Shown here: piece by piece, positions 1-13,100 of the stretch | Numbering within the stretch: the first letter of the stretch is position 1 | How the letters are laid out: every line of letters begins with the position of its first letter | Source of the DNA: Timema cristinae | Taxonomy: Eukaryota > Arthropoda > Insecta > Phasmatodea > Timematidae | Direction: 5' to 3' | Length of the DNA stretch: 64,000 bases | Assembly: GCA_039000515.1 (NCBI GenBank) | Contig: JBCFYV010009882.1 | Coordinates: 61,583,317-61,647,316 of the forward strand | Position numbers and translations under genes: made by a program | The notes under the pieces: generated by a model | Told to the model about the DNA's origin: nothing | Databases searched by the model: none | Seen by the model: the letters and a program-made list of their open reading frames with translations, nothing else

Positions 1-216
1 ATTATGGTGGCAACATTCCAAGATACGTCACATATATTATACCATAGTTGAATTATTTTTAAATAGTAGGTTTTAGAGATAAACCTGGCAATCGTTGAGT
101 TACAGAATCTAATCAATATAAAAACTTAATTGAATGAATCCTGAGATGAAAACATTTAAATGGGGGAAGTGTTTGAAAATCCTCTTGTGGAATAAATGTT
201 CAATTATACTTGACTA

Positions 217-261
217 CAGCCGGCCCTACCATTAGGTGAACCTAGGCGGTCACCTAGGGAG
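217..261. repeat. possible hAT-type transposon end
   Basis: CAGCCGGCCCTACCATTAGG is followed by a GC-rich, partly palindromic stretch (CCTAGGCGGTCACCTAGGG) in otherwise AT-rich DNA. The CAG...CCGGCCC start resembles termini of widespread non-autonomous hAT-type repeats. The other end and an 8-bp TSD were not found, so the class is uncertain. Confidence 0.35.
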
Positions 262-639
262 CAAAGGTACGACGAACGCGTACCAAATAAATGATTTTTT
301 TAAGTGAGTGAAAAATATTTGATCTAAATGAACTTATAAATATTTCTAAATATAAGACAACATTATCTAATTATTGTATCTTTTATCAATAATATATAAT
401 ATTTAAAAAACAAAATTGACTTAGAGCTTAATACTTTTCAAGGTTTTACGAAACTCATATTCGTTCACGTAGTATTATTAATTAATATATTTATTGTTTT
501 ATTATTTTTATTACTATGATGTAAAGGTATTTGAAATTTTTGTTAAGTTTTGGATACCTTAAAACTTGTCAAGCTAATTGAGATTGGCAGGGTATATGTT
601 GGATGTCACTTATCAAATGACCGTAGTAGTTTAAATCAA

Positions 640-2110
640 ATAAATGGTATGGAACTTCGCACGAGCTTTCTCGCTCTGTTGTTTAAAAATGGAGATATTT
701 ACTCAAAACTCATAATATATGTGAAACAAAATAATATACACTAGCAAGCCCAAGCATAAATTTCACTATACTTGAGTAAAACATTTTTTGAGTCCCAGTT
801 TTAAATTTTATAATTTTATTTTTAAAGAATGTCCTCATTTGTATGTTTGGACCAAATAAAAATGATTGATTTTGGGTCCACAAGGGTCAACACTTCGTAT
901 TAAAATTTCGACTTCTGGTTAAAATGTTGACTTTTTTTTTAGGTGTTTCCCATCTTCAGGTCATCGCATTGTTATTCAATTCCTCATTTATAAATTTTCA
1001 CCAATAAAAAATGTAAATATTGACTATTGAGTCTAAAATGGAGATATATTATTGTCGTACAAACATTTCTCCTAAGAGGTTAAAGGAAAAATAACAAACT
1101 TTTTGATAGACTTACTTATTTTTAATTACTCTATGGCATTGGAGAATTATTGCGTTAAAATTTAAGTAGGATCACCTTACAAATAAAGATCACAAAATTG
1201 TATTAATATATTTGAGAATATCTCAGAAACTATTGGTTTTATAAAAATATATTTCAAATAAGAGTTTTTTTATTTTTACTATTACTACAATTTTGCAATA
1301 CGTTATTCAGTACAGTATCTCAAATAGTTGCGTAGATACGGAAATTTCTGCTCCTGTTAACTACCCTAAAATTTAATTTCATAGAAAAATGCAACTGGCC
1401 CTTTTATTTACAATCTTAATCAACCTCTATATATGAATTTTAACTAAAATCGCTTTTTTCCCTTTTTGCTTTTTATTAATCTACTCTTAATTTTAGGGTT
1501 AAACAGACGGTATTACAAAAACAACTTTTTATGGTTTGGGGGGTAATGAGACATCGACATCCATCAATATTTGGGGTTAGATTTTGTTTACGGTCGCTAT
1601 ACTTTACCTTTAGTTTTTGAAAAGTTTATATATATATATAATTGCGTATAGCTTGAAAATTATTGATTTCATAAAAATATGTTTCAAATAAAAGATTTGT
1701 ATTATAAATAGACCTACATATTTGAAATGATAAGTAATTTCATATCTCAAAGAGTTACGGAGATATGATAAAAAATATTAATTTACACATCAGACCGGAA
1801 CCCTTAAAAACATTTTGCTGAAATATTGAGGGTAGCTATTTTGTTTTTAATATTTTTAGATGTTCATAAATTAAATTTAAACAAAATCGCTATAGCTGAT
1901 TTGGAGATAATCGATTTTTTTTCTCTTTATGCCCTTTAGTAAACTAGCCTTAATTTTTAGGGTTAGATATCCAATTCCTAAAATACCTTGGGGCAACCCT
2001 ATGAACACTTTAGATACCAAATTTTAGCCCGATCAGTAAAATTGTTTAGGCTCTAGTCCGATGTACATACAGACAAACAGACCAAAATTTAAAAACAACT
2101 TTTTTGGATT
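640..2110. repeat. dispersed repeat, left copy (partner at 62770)
   Basis: Shares long, gapped similarity in the same orientation with 62770-64000. Shared landmarks include ataatatacactagcaa, tgggtccacaag and catcagaccggaac. Within it two related blocks (about 1190-1510 and 1640-1970) each carry a 'cataaaaatatrtttcaaat' type segment and end in tagggtta. No protein-coding remnant was recognised. The repeat class is unknown. Confidence 0.7.
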
Positions 2111-2389
2111 CAGGGTGGTCATCAAAATCTATAGTTCTATTTATTTGACGATCACAATACTCTCTAGGCCTCTATGATATCGAGAAAGTAAAAATGGTGT
2201 GCTCGTATAAATGAAAATATAGCAGGAACTTGCCGAAAGTAATTTAGTTGAAGAAAGACGTCTGCACACGGAATGATTTCTCAAGAGATGTCTGCCAAAT
2301 AATTAAACGTTTCAAAGACTACCTGAACACCTATGAGATACTGGTTTATTTGAAAAATTAGCATCACATTGTGGGACCCTAAAAAACAC

Positions 2390-2545
2390 ATAGTTTTGAA
2401 GAATGAATACTCAAACACTCCGAAGAAATTAATGTATTTTCGAAGTATGGATCCTCGACTATATCGAAGAAAATAATGTAGTTTCGAAGAGTGGATCCTC
2501 AACCACACCAAAAGAACATAATATCCAGAAAATCCGAAGTATATC
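2390..2545. repeat. short degenerate tandem repeat, about 50-bp unit
   Basis: Three imperfect copies of a unit containing cgaagaaa, taatgta, ttcgaag and rtggatcctc follow one another. This explains the small open frames on the minus strand here. Confidence 0.45.
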
Positions 2546-2575
2546 AGCAGAAGCGAATGCTAGACACATGACAGT

Positions 2576-3250
2576 ATGGCGAGAGAGTACAGAGAGTACA
2601 GATATCTAACTAAATTGACTTTTCACCAAGAATATTTTTTTCTACTTGGATTCTGCAGTTATATGATAATGATTGCCATTTTTTTCACAGACGAAGCTGG
2701 ATTTCCTAGAGAGGTGGTAGTCCTTTTTCATACCACTAATATTAAGACTGAAGAAAATCCACATGCAATGAAGGTTTAAGCAACAGTTTGAGTAAATAAA
2801 TTGGGGGAATATTTGGCAAATATTTAATCGGTACTTTTTTAAATCGGGGATTAACATGAACGTTTTTGTCAATTTTTAAAATAATAAATTGAAAGATATG
2901 CTATAATAATTCCCCCATACAGCCATATGTTGAAAGTGGCCTACGTGTGATTCTTCTCCACCATGTATTAGCTGAATAGCTACATGTTTCTTGAATAAGC
3001 TATTTTCTATCAAATGGATGGATCATGCAGGACATATTACTAGGCCTACTCGCTCCTCAGACTTTAATCCACTAGAATTTTTTTGTAGGACTATATGATA
3101 GTGATTGTTCACACAATAACAGTATTGAAATACTACAGTATTTAGTACAAGGCTAACAGTGAATCCAAGAAATGAATAACATTTTTGAACAGCTCAGGCA
3201 CATTATGATTGCAGACTGGCATTCAGATGCAAGGTAGTCATTTTTAGCAC
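2576..3250 (+). pseudogene. decayed Tc1/mariner-superfamily (IS630-like) transposase
   Basis: Translated pieces in shifting frames recall the transposase common in insect genomes: FFTDEAGF (first catalytic Asp block), TEENPHA, then NWGNIW with YFFKSGIN, and near 3015-3110 GHITRPTRSSDFNPLEFF, which corresponds to the usual PPRSPDLxPxDFFLWG third catalytic block. The C-terminal remainder reaches about 3250. At least several frameshifts and stops separate the parts, so it is dead. It lies in an intron in sense orientation. No terminal inverted repeats were identified. Confidence 0.6.
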
Positions 3251-3545
3251 TTCCTTAAGGTAAGTACACGATAATGGAAAGAAAAATTAACTAAAACTTG
3301 GAAGCAGATTCAAACAGGATCTATATTTATATTCACTAAATTTATTTTAGAGTGGTCAGATTTTCATATAATCTAAGTGTTAATAAATTCAAAATAAAAC
3401 TCAAGAAGCTATCTGTTTAAAATATAATGCTTAACCTTTACCAATTACCCTTATCTCAACTTCAAATAAGAAATAGTAATAATTATTTTTACCAAATAAA
3501 CATAATAATAATGAATTTTGTCAATTATTCTAACAATACAAGTAT

Positions 3546-3824
3546 GGGTAACCTGGTGGTCTAGGGGTAAGGTGTCAAACTTCTGTGCTGGTGACCGGGG
3601 TTCAATCATCGGTCCTGGCACAGATTTATCTGATTTCCTAACCCTTCCTTCACCTCTGACAAGACGTGTATTAACCACAACTTGTGAATGTGTGGAATGC
3701 CAGGCCTCCACCGTGGTTCGGATTCCACGTTAAACTGTAGGTCGTTCATTTCATCTCAAAATCACCCTACCATTACACATTAACGTAAATGCGTATAACC
3801 CGAACGGGTAGTAAGACGCGGTGC

Positions 3825-3900
<76 letters not shown>
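3546..3900 (+). mobile_element. tRNA-derived SINE (family A), full length, with (TAA)n tail
   Basis: The head is tRNA-like with an A box (TGGTCTAGGGG) and a B box near ggggttcaatc, similar to tRNA-Glu or Gly. A body follows, then the 3' motif gggtagtaagacgcggtgct and a (TAA)n run from 3826 to 3902. A direct repeat AATACAAGTATG at 3535-3546 and 3901-3912 is the target-site duplication (edge shared by one base). The insertion ends 28 nt before sif exon a. Confidence 0.88.
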
Positions 3901-3905
<5 letters not shown>

Positions 3906-3928
3906 AAGTATGTTTATTTTCTGTTTAG

Positions 3929-4123
3929 CACCTCAACAATCTTTTGGAAAACTACCTGGAACCTTTGAAAAAAGAAACCTTCCTATCTAATGCTGAAATC
4001 AATGCCCTTTTTGGAAATATTCAAGAAATTGTCGCATTTCAACGACAGTTTTTACAAAATTTGGACGAGGCTTTGGAATTAGAGCCAGACTTCAATAAGT
4101 TTGAGCATTCAAGTCAGTTTAAG
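3929..4123 (+). CDS. sif: sif exon a: N-terminal half of DH domain
   Basis: 65 codons, phase 0 at both ends. Residues read [20 protein letters not shown] and continue through [14 protein letters not shown] to HSSQFK. This is the conserved DH helix region (YLxPLxKETFL, LFGNIxEIVxFQ) of Sif/Tiam. The acceptor ttttctgtttag and donor AAG|gtattt flank it. The acceptor tract is short because a SINE ends at 3900, so the branch point must lie in or next to the SINE tail. The preceding DH exon is outside the window. Confidence 0.92.
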
Positions 4124-7100
4124 GTATTTAAATAAAGGCAAATTTATATATTAATTATAACTATTTATTAATTAATAAATATATAAGTTATTAAAAAACT
4201 AATTTTATTGTTTGAAAGATTATATTTATTAACTTTTTCATTGAATTTACAAACAATATTGAAATAAATTTTGTAATATAGTATCTGAATATGCAATTAA
4301 AATAATACTTTGCTGTGCAAATTCTTTTTGGTATAAGGGATTGTCAAAAATTATAATCACTCATTATTTAATGAATATTAACTATGATGGGTATATAGGT
4401 TTGGTTATTTTTTTAGAGTTAATAAAATAACAATTTATAATGATTTTTGACCATTCTTGAGACTGGTTATTGTAATATTTACTTCAATTTAATGTTTGTA
4501 AAATAGTGCACATACAAATAAATCTTATTATTAAAAGGGAAAAATATAGTACCAGTTGGCCTGGCTGTTTTTTATATCACTATGTAGCCAGACATGTACC
4601 ATACATCATCGGTACTATTTTAAATAAATTTTAATACATGGCCAAAAGGAAATAAAATTTTGTTTTATATGATGGCTTTCGAATGCTAACTAATAGCTCA
4701 CTTTGCTTAAAGAGTCCAAAGCATTATTTAGTAAAAGTAATCCAATCATTATATTATAGAATATTGATGATTTTTATTTTATGTCTTAATATTTATTTCC
4801 TCAATCATCTCTAATAAAAGCTGTCCCCAATGTAATAAACATTAGGAAAGGTAATGTGAGATATAGCAGTTTATTTTTAAACATATTTTTAATAGATATA
4901 TAATGTATCACAAACATTTAAATGTTATTTTAAATAATTTTTTTAATTTTGACATTAGCTACGATTTTATCCATTTCACACAATTACATTAGAAGAAGCT
5001 TAAATTATACCTACCTAACATTTTTCATTGCAGAATATTCTCTTCTCGGTTGGTAGTGCATTCCTGTATTATGTCAACCATTTCAAGTTGTACAGTTCTT
5101 TCTGTGCAAGTCATTCCAAGGCTCAAAAGGTTCTTCATCCAAGTAAGTATAAATAATTTTATATGTATTTTAAATATTAGAATTTAATATAACTCTAATT
5201 TTCTGGATATGAACAGGCGGTAAACATGTCCTAAAGCTATGCATCAAGTCTGACTTATAGTTAAAAATATATATTAGTCAATATAAGTAAACACTTTTAA
5301 AACTGAGAAATAGAATTTGTGATTGTTAATTTTTGACCAGAGATGGGTTTAATCATATATTTCTTGAAACTGGATCTAAAATTGTCTTTCGAATCTCGAA
5401 TCCATGTATGAATATCCAAATCTTATAAAAGTATAATTTGTTTGAGGGAAAATATTGAAAATTAAATATAAAATAAAAGCTCTATCATTTTGTGGGCATA
5501 TAACCCGAACTGAAAGTAAGATGTGGTGGAAAAAAATGTGTTGGCATTGACGATTGCTATATTGTTTTACTGTCATATCTGTTCAAGGTGTAAAGAAAAA
5601 AAAGAGGACACTTTTTGTGTAAATTATTTATTTTCTCAACCACCCAAGAATATTTAATTCCTGTTATGTTTCAAAATATAGGGTTTTAGGCTTTAGCATT
5701 GTATTACTTTTGTTTATAATTTTATTCAATTTATCTTTAAAAAATGTATAAACAATTTTATTTGAATAATTGATAGGCTTAGAATACTATTCAATTAAGT
5801 GACAAAGAACAACAAATCAACATGAGTTAGAAAATTTGGTTGATATGTGAATTTAATTCTTAATTAAAAAAAAAAATTACAGGTATATGCCATGTACAAT
5901 ATTCAGCTTGCATTTATGTAAGTAATACATTTTGTATGATTTACATCAAACTCAAATTTGTGAATGAATTTACAAATTATTTGAAAATGATATATTTGGT
6001 TGCTCAACGTCGTTTTACAGTTTAACTCTCAGGAAAATCGAGTATTTTATATAAATTCATAAAATTAACTAAGTACTGAGTTTATAATTTCTAATACAGT
6101 AGTTGCTGAACCTGGCAAATGAATACTCAGAACTACCCGCCTCGGTGGCATAGTTGGCTATCGCGCTAGTCATGTTAAGATAGAATGCTGAGGACAGAGA
6201 GATCGAGTTTCGAATCTCGGTTGCGTGTACTGGGTGTGGTTTTTCCTAAATGGCTTTACACTCTCCCTCCATGCAAAAGAAGGTTCACTTCCTCTAAATT
6301 CAACCTTCACAATTCCTAATACATTAGCGTAATTAGTACTTAAGCACTTAACCCAATTGGGTAGTAAGACGCGGTGCTAGTTAAAAAAAAGGCTACTCAG
6401 AATCCCTAGAAATTATAGTTTTAACACTTTAGTTTTAACACGTCAATAGGATAAAAAGAAACCTAATTTGAACTCAGAAGAAATAGCGGAATCAATATTT
6501 TCATTTCATGAAGATTTTTGTTCAGGACAGCTTTGATTATAACTATTTGGGGAAAAAGTTGGGGAATATTTATTGTTAGCAAAGGTTAATGTCGAGTACA
6601 CAAAATTAACGTCCGAGACAAACATAGAATCTACAAATACACTTAGTGGGCTAATTAACACAAAAAGGGTTAACGTGAGCACAAAACAACGCGGTCTGTT
6701 TATTGACGAAAAAGAACAACTGTGTAAGTGAAAGCTATGTGATTGGCTAACTCTTGATGCTCACGCTACTGCAGCGCCTTTCGTGATTGGTGCAGTGGTA
6801 CGATCGTGCATCTTAATCAGTGTCTCCAACATTTACCCTCGAGACAACAACTGGAGATTCATCGGGTGCCATGATCAGTCCCAGGAGATCGACACAGTGC
6901 CCATGATTTGATTTCGTCAAATCCTTGGTTAATACATAGGCCGGCATCTCCTCCGATACCACGTGTCCCAGCACCAGTTGACCCGACTCAACAGTCTCTC
7001 GTAAAAAATGGTGACGAATGTCAATGTGTTTGGTGCGTGCATGGAAGACAGGGTTGATTGCCAGCCTCTGCGCCCCAACATTGTCATTGAGCAGTTTAAG

Positions 7101-10100
7101 TGGTCCAAATTCCTCCTTTCCAAGCTCGAGCAGGAAACGCTGAACTTGCACGGCTTCCTTGGATACTTCACTCAGGGCCATGTATTCGGTCTCCGTGGTA
7201 GATAACGCAACAGTCTGTTGCTTCCTCAAATCCCAAGCAATCGCGCCTCCATTCATGACAAAAACATATCCTGTAAAGGAACGCCGGTCGTCAAGTGATC
7301 CTCCCCAGTCAGCATCTACGTAGCCCATCAATGAGCTTTCCCCACACTTGTATGAGATTCCCTGGTCAGCAGTGCCCTTGAGGTACCGAAGCACCCTCTT
7401 TGATGCGCCCCAATGAGTACCGTTGAAACAGTCGTTAAATTGACTTAACACACTTCCTGCATGAGCTATGTCCGGGCTTGTAGCCACTGACAAATACAAC
7501 AAGCAACCAACTAGTTCTCGGAATGGGGATCTCTCACCATCTGAAGTTGACCATGCCTCACCCTTTGCCAGCTTCGTCCCGACATCTAGTGGGGTTGAAA
7601 CAGGCTTGCAATCCGACATACCAAAGCGTTGAAAGATGTCTTTTATGTACGTCTTTTGACTTAGAAATATCCCATCGCCGTTTCTGGAGAAATCCATCCC
7701 CAAGCAGTGCTTCAGATCACCCAGATCCTTCATCTCAAACATATTTCCAAGTCTGTCCCAGGGACGGGCGATTTCTTCGGGGTAATGACATTATATCAAG
7801 ATGTCGTCGACTTAGAAGATGATGATCATGATCTCTTCGTTCCAATGCCTTATATAGACGCACGGGTCCCCATTGATTGGTTTCGCACCCATGGTGCGCA
7901 ACTCTTCATCTAGACATTATTCCAGGCACGACCAGCTTGTTTTAGGCCGTACAGAACCTTCTTTACGTAGCAGACCCTGTTACCTGTTGCTAACTTGTCT
8001 AGTGTAGCTCTCGCCCTGCTGACGGTCTGATCCTTGCGTCCCCTTTATTGCTCACTATGTGCTCTAGGACGTCTTCAAAACGATCTGGTATCTCCATGAA
8101 TACCTCCACATCCTGTTTCCCATGTGAATAAGCTGTTTCCACATCATACTGGCGTATGTGCATATTGTTCTGGGCTGTAAATGCAACAACCAACCGTATT
8201 GAGTCTAAGTGAGCAACTGGCGCATACGTCTCGTGAAAATCCCTGCCATACTGTTGATGTTGAGCATATCCCTTCACCACTATCCTGGCTTTGCGCTTCT
8301 CCAGAACTCCGTGTGTCCCGTACTCATTTCGTAACACAAAACGACTGCCGATCACCGTCGACGCTTTTGACCTGTCCACCAGATACCACGTGTCCTTTGC
8401 GAGAATTGACTCCACTTCATTGGCCATGGCAAACATCCATTCGGTTGAATCCGTACTTGTCATTGCTCGAGGAACTGGAACTTCACTCAGAAAAACGAAG
8501 TCACCCTAGACGACATGATTCGCCATTGCATAGAATCTTGGGGGCCTTCCGGGACGTCAGGTCCGCAGTACCCTTGGCCTACCTGGACCTCTTCTTACAG
8601 CATTCAATGGTTCATCTGGGGGAAAACCTTGAAAACCCAGCGTCTTCATACTCGTCGTAACGTGCCTCTGGTAATGGCTCTTCGATCGGATGATGCGATT
8701 CTTGACCAATAGAGAGGTTGATAATGACGTGTTTTTCTTAATTTTCTGTGGCGTTAAATTCAACTGATGAACTTGAAAAATTTGGGGACTTGCCCTGCGG
8801 GAGGAAGTCCTCCCAACTCTTCGATGACTGGATTGTAGTCCTGTACATGAAAATCACATCTCTGGATACCACGATCTTCCTCTGCTCCGGTAGCCATACC
8901 CTGTACGCCTTTGACTCCAAGCTATAACCCACGAAGATGCCTTTCTTTGATCTTACTTCCAGCTTCTCCTTGCTTGGCGTTCTGTCCATGACGAAGACTT
9001 CGCTCCCAAGATCCTAAAGCTGGACACGTCCGGTGGCTTCCCGAACCAAAACTCGTATTGAGTTCTTCCCTTTAGTTTACTTGTTGGTGACCTATTGCGT
9101 ATGAAGTTTGCAGTGTTGACGGCCTCCGCCCAAAAAGTCTGTGGCAGTCCGGACTGAATTAGAAGGCAACGTGCCATCTCTATCAGTGTCCTGTTCCTCC
9201 TTCTCAGCAACTCCATTTTTCTGTGGGTTGTAAGGTGCAGTCAAACGCCTCAAAACGCCTTTTTTTTGGAGAAGTTCGTCAAACGGTTAGTTGACATATT
9301 CGCGTCCGTTATCCGACTGTAATCACTTAAGGACTTAACCGCCTTTCCCTGTTGGGTGCTCACGAGTGCCCTGAAACTATCAAACTCGTCCATCACTTGG
9401 TTCTTTTGCTCGATGAATCTCACCACACACCATCCTGAAGAATCGTCTATGAAAGTAGTAAAGTAGAGCTTCTTTCTGTGTGAAGCGACTCGCATAGGAC
9501 CAAAAATGTCAGAATGTATGAGTTCGCCCAGTACCGACACCCTCTCTGAAACCCTTGGAAATGAAGCGCGACACATCTTCCCCTGGAGACAAACGCTGCA
9601 TTGAAAATCTTTGTTGATGTCCTCGACGTTGATTCCTCGGATCGATCCTATCTTGATAGCCTCACGTAGTGACTAAACATTAAGATGACCCAAGTGAGAA
9701 TGCCAATCCTCAATGGAATTCTTCCATGGAGTAATAGCGGCGTCGTCCAGGCCTGAGATTTTTCTGCATTCCTGGTCGGTCAACTCCGGGAAATAATATA
9801 GCCCGTTTTCCTGTTTCGCGATAAGCAGCACGTTGTCATAATGATCGATTATCTCGGCCTTTGTTTCACTAAAAATCACTTTGTGTCCTTTGTCGGTTAC
9901 TTTCCCGACCGACATGAGGTTAGCACGTAGGCCCGGTACATACAATGTGTATTTGAATTCGATCACCTTTTGATTACCGCTCACGCTCGTCCCGAATGAC
10001 ACGGTACCGATTCCTTCAATGTCCGTGCAGGTTTCGTTAGCGAGATTTAGCTTTACGTGATCGAAATTCTGATTGATCTGTGCGAACGACTCGATACTCC

Positions 10101-13100
10101 CACACATGTGAGACGTGCATCCACTGTCGAAACACCAGCTAACACGACCCGCATTATCTCCAATTTGAAATGCACCGTTATTGGACATGTCTGTCGCGGC
10201 TAGGCACACGCTTTCAACGTTTTTCGCGGATTGTTCGTTCGACTTCCTTATCTTCTGACAGTTTTTCGCCCGGTGTCCGATTGAATTGCACTTAAAACAC
10301 TTCATTTTCGAGTCTTTTCTCGCACCATAGTCTTTGTCTAATTTCTCCCATCTGGGCTTTTCTAGTATATTGCTTCCGGCCGACTTTCCCGCGTACATCG
10401 CGTTTTGCGTTGAGTTCCAGCTCGTTTCCTTACGCGCTTCGAATTCCTCCGTAACTTTGATTCGAAGCATCTCCAAAGGCGGTAATGCGTCACTTGACGA
10501 CATGGTTAAACGAAAGTTTTCGTAGCTCTGCGGTAGGCTGCGCAAAAACATGACTGCCAATAACTCTTGATTAATGTCAACTTCAAGTTCTGCCAACATA
10601 TCCACCGTGTCGAAGAAAGACCGAGAGTGTCCATGCATGTCACCGCCATATTGTAATTTCAAGGACCTCAAGTTATTCAACAAAGCAGCCTTCCATGCCG
10701 GCCCTTTGGACTGGTATATTCCCTCTAATTTTCCCCAAATTGCTCATGAGGTTTCGCAGCCCTTAGTCTGTTTTATTTCCGACGGGTTCATGGCGAGCAC
10801 TATATCAGATTGTGCCTTCAGGTCGGCTTCTCTCCACCGTCGTTCGGCTTCAATCGTCGCTGGCAGCAGCTTCTAGCTTTACGATTGTTCCGCTCACATA
10901 GCCCCATGCATAATTCTTTATGAGAACTGCACGCATCTGTAGCTTCCTTGTTTCGTAATTCTCTTTATTTAAATCTTAGAACTTTACGCCGGTTGCGTTC
11001 ATCTTCGCAGCGTACTAACGAGTTTTTCTGGACTCAATATGACGCAGTGTACGTTAGAGTCACGTGCTTCGCAATCTTCGATTAGTCCCACGAAAATTAT
11101 CGCGACGAGTACTGGGCCCATAACCTGTTAGAAAAGGTTAATGTCGAGTACATAAAATTAACGTCCGAGACGAACATATAATCTACAAATACACTTAGTG
11201 TGCAATTAACACAAAAAGGTTTAGCGTGAGCACAAAACGACGTGGTCGGTTTGTTGACGAAAAAGAACAACTGTGTAAGTGAAAGCTATGTGATTTGCTA
11301 ACTCTTGATTCTCGCGTTACTGCAGCGCCTTTCGTGCCTGGTACAGTGGTTGGATCGTGCAGTGTCTCCAACATTTATTAATAGAGATAACTTTTGAGAG
11401 TAATTCTCAATTTTAAAAGGGAGTTGTTGATTTAATATTTTATTGAAAAGTATTGAATATAACATTTAAAAATGTTTTTACTTAAGTCTAACTAATATTA
11501 ATCAAATTTATGTAGATCTAAACTACTTTTGGACTAAACACTTCTTCTCTCCACAGAAAAAAATTAATACTTTTCACTTTAGCATCTCTGAGTTACTTAT
11601 AAATTTATTTTATATTACTTATCCTATAATTGGGAATATAAATGTGATATAATAATTATTTAACTTTTTCAATAAGCTATAAGCGCAGTTTCTTGTCTAC
11701 CCTGCAAGGAAACGGTGTGATTAGGTTTGTATATATGATCACAAGACCAAAATCTTGATCACAGTCTATAAAAGTATGACCAAACTAAAAAAATCTATTG
11801 AACACTAACTACTTTTATTTAGTTTGTTTGACCATGTGCATAATTCAGTGGCGGAATAACGTTTTAGAGCCAGGGGGTGTGAGCAAAAATTTACTAATAA
11901 AAATTGTAATTTGATTTTTTTTTTTGCCATTAACACTACACTATTCCTAAGCACATAACTTTATTAAGGTTTAATAAGAACTGTTCTAGCATATTGGTAT
12001 AAGTATTTACTCACCCGCAGCGATGGTCTAAGAGTATAATCATTGGCTCACAATCCAAATTGAAAGTCTTGTGAAGCTTTTAGACCACTTTTGGAGCCTT
12101 GTGAATCTTTTGGACCCCTTTGGTGGTCCTATGAAGCATTCATACCCTTTGACAGTCTTGTGAGGCCTTTAGACCCGTTTGGCAGTCTTGTGAAGCATTT
12201 AGAACCCTTTGGGAGACTTGTGAAGCCTTTAGACCCCTTTGGTGGTCTTGTGAAGCACTTAGACCCCTTTGGGAGTCTTGTGAAGCATTTAGACCCTTTT
12301 GGGAGTCTTGTGAAGCCTTTAGACCCCTTTGGTGGTCTTGTGAAGCACTTAGACCCCTTTGGGAGTCTTGTGAAGCATTTAGACCCCTTTGGGAGTCTTG
12401 TGAACCCTTTATACCATTTTGGCATTCTTGTGGAGCCTTTAGACCCCTTTGGTTGTCCTGTGAAGCCTTTAGACCCCTTTGGCTGTCTTGTGAAGCCTTC
12501 AGAGCCCTTTGGCAGTCTTGTGAAGCATTTAGACCCCACTGGAGTCTTGTGAAGCATTTGACCCCTTTAGGAGTCTTGTGAACCATATGGCATAAATATT
12601 TTGTAAGCCCTTCTGCCAAATGGTTGCTTTCTTCAGTAAATAGAGTAGAATCACAATACAGTGGTCCAATGTACTTATGCATCAGATATAACGCGGTGAA
12701 TAGTAATTATGTCTCCCAAAAAACAAAAACACTGACTTGGTGAAATTCTTAGTTATAGAAATACGATAGATATAGCAACTTGGGTAAGTGATAAAATACA
12801 TTGTAACTAGTGTTGTCCACGTTTCATACTAGTTAAGTGTATAACTGTTTGGTTTTTATTTTATTTTATGTTAGATAACTTAAATATATGTATAGTAGTG
12901 GATTATTTTATAGTCCTTTTTCCCATCCTCCCGCCTAATCATTTGTCAATCTACAGGTCACCTCTCGCTATGCCACGGTTCAACGTAAACGCGGGGTCAA
13001 GTATATTCCCCGACAACCATCCTATTTCGGGATTCTAGTGTAGTAGAAAAGAATAACTATTCACATTAATTTTGAAAATTGAAAAATGACACCGAGACAC

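Larger units (their letters stand above)
6574..11373 (-). mobile_element. Ty1/copia LTR retrotransposon, decayed, with TSD
   Basis: 4.8-kb element on the minus strand, bounded by LTRs at 6574-6831 and 11126-11373 and by a perfect 5-bp TSD (tttat at 6569-6573 and 11374-11378). The gene order on the minus strand is Gag, protease, integrase, RT, RNase H, as in copia. A primer-binding-site candidate next to the 5' LTR reads ggttatgggcccagtac; a purine-rich tract (gagggtaaa) lies before the 3' LTR. Many frameshifts and stops make it inactive. It sits antisense in a sif intron. Confidence 0.95.

Noticed and set aside
3826..3902. Independent trinucleotide microsatellite
   Set aside because: It is the (TAA)n tail of the SINE, as shown by the TSD directly after it.
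12091..12682. Open frames of 153, 142 and 180 codons on both strands
   Set aside because: They are produced by the 30-bp minisatellite period; no domain, splice or start context supports a gene.
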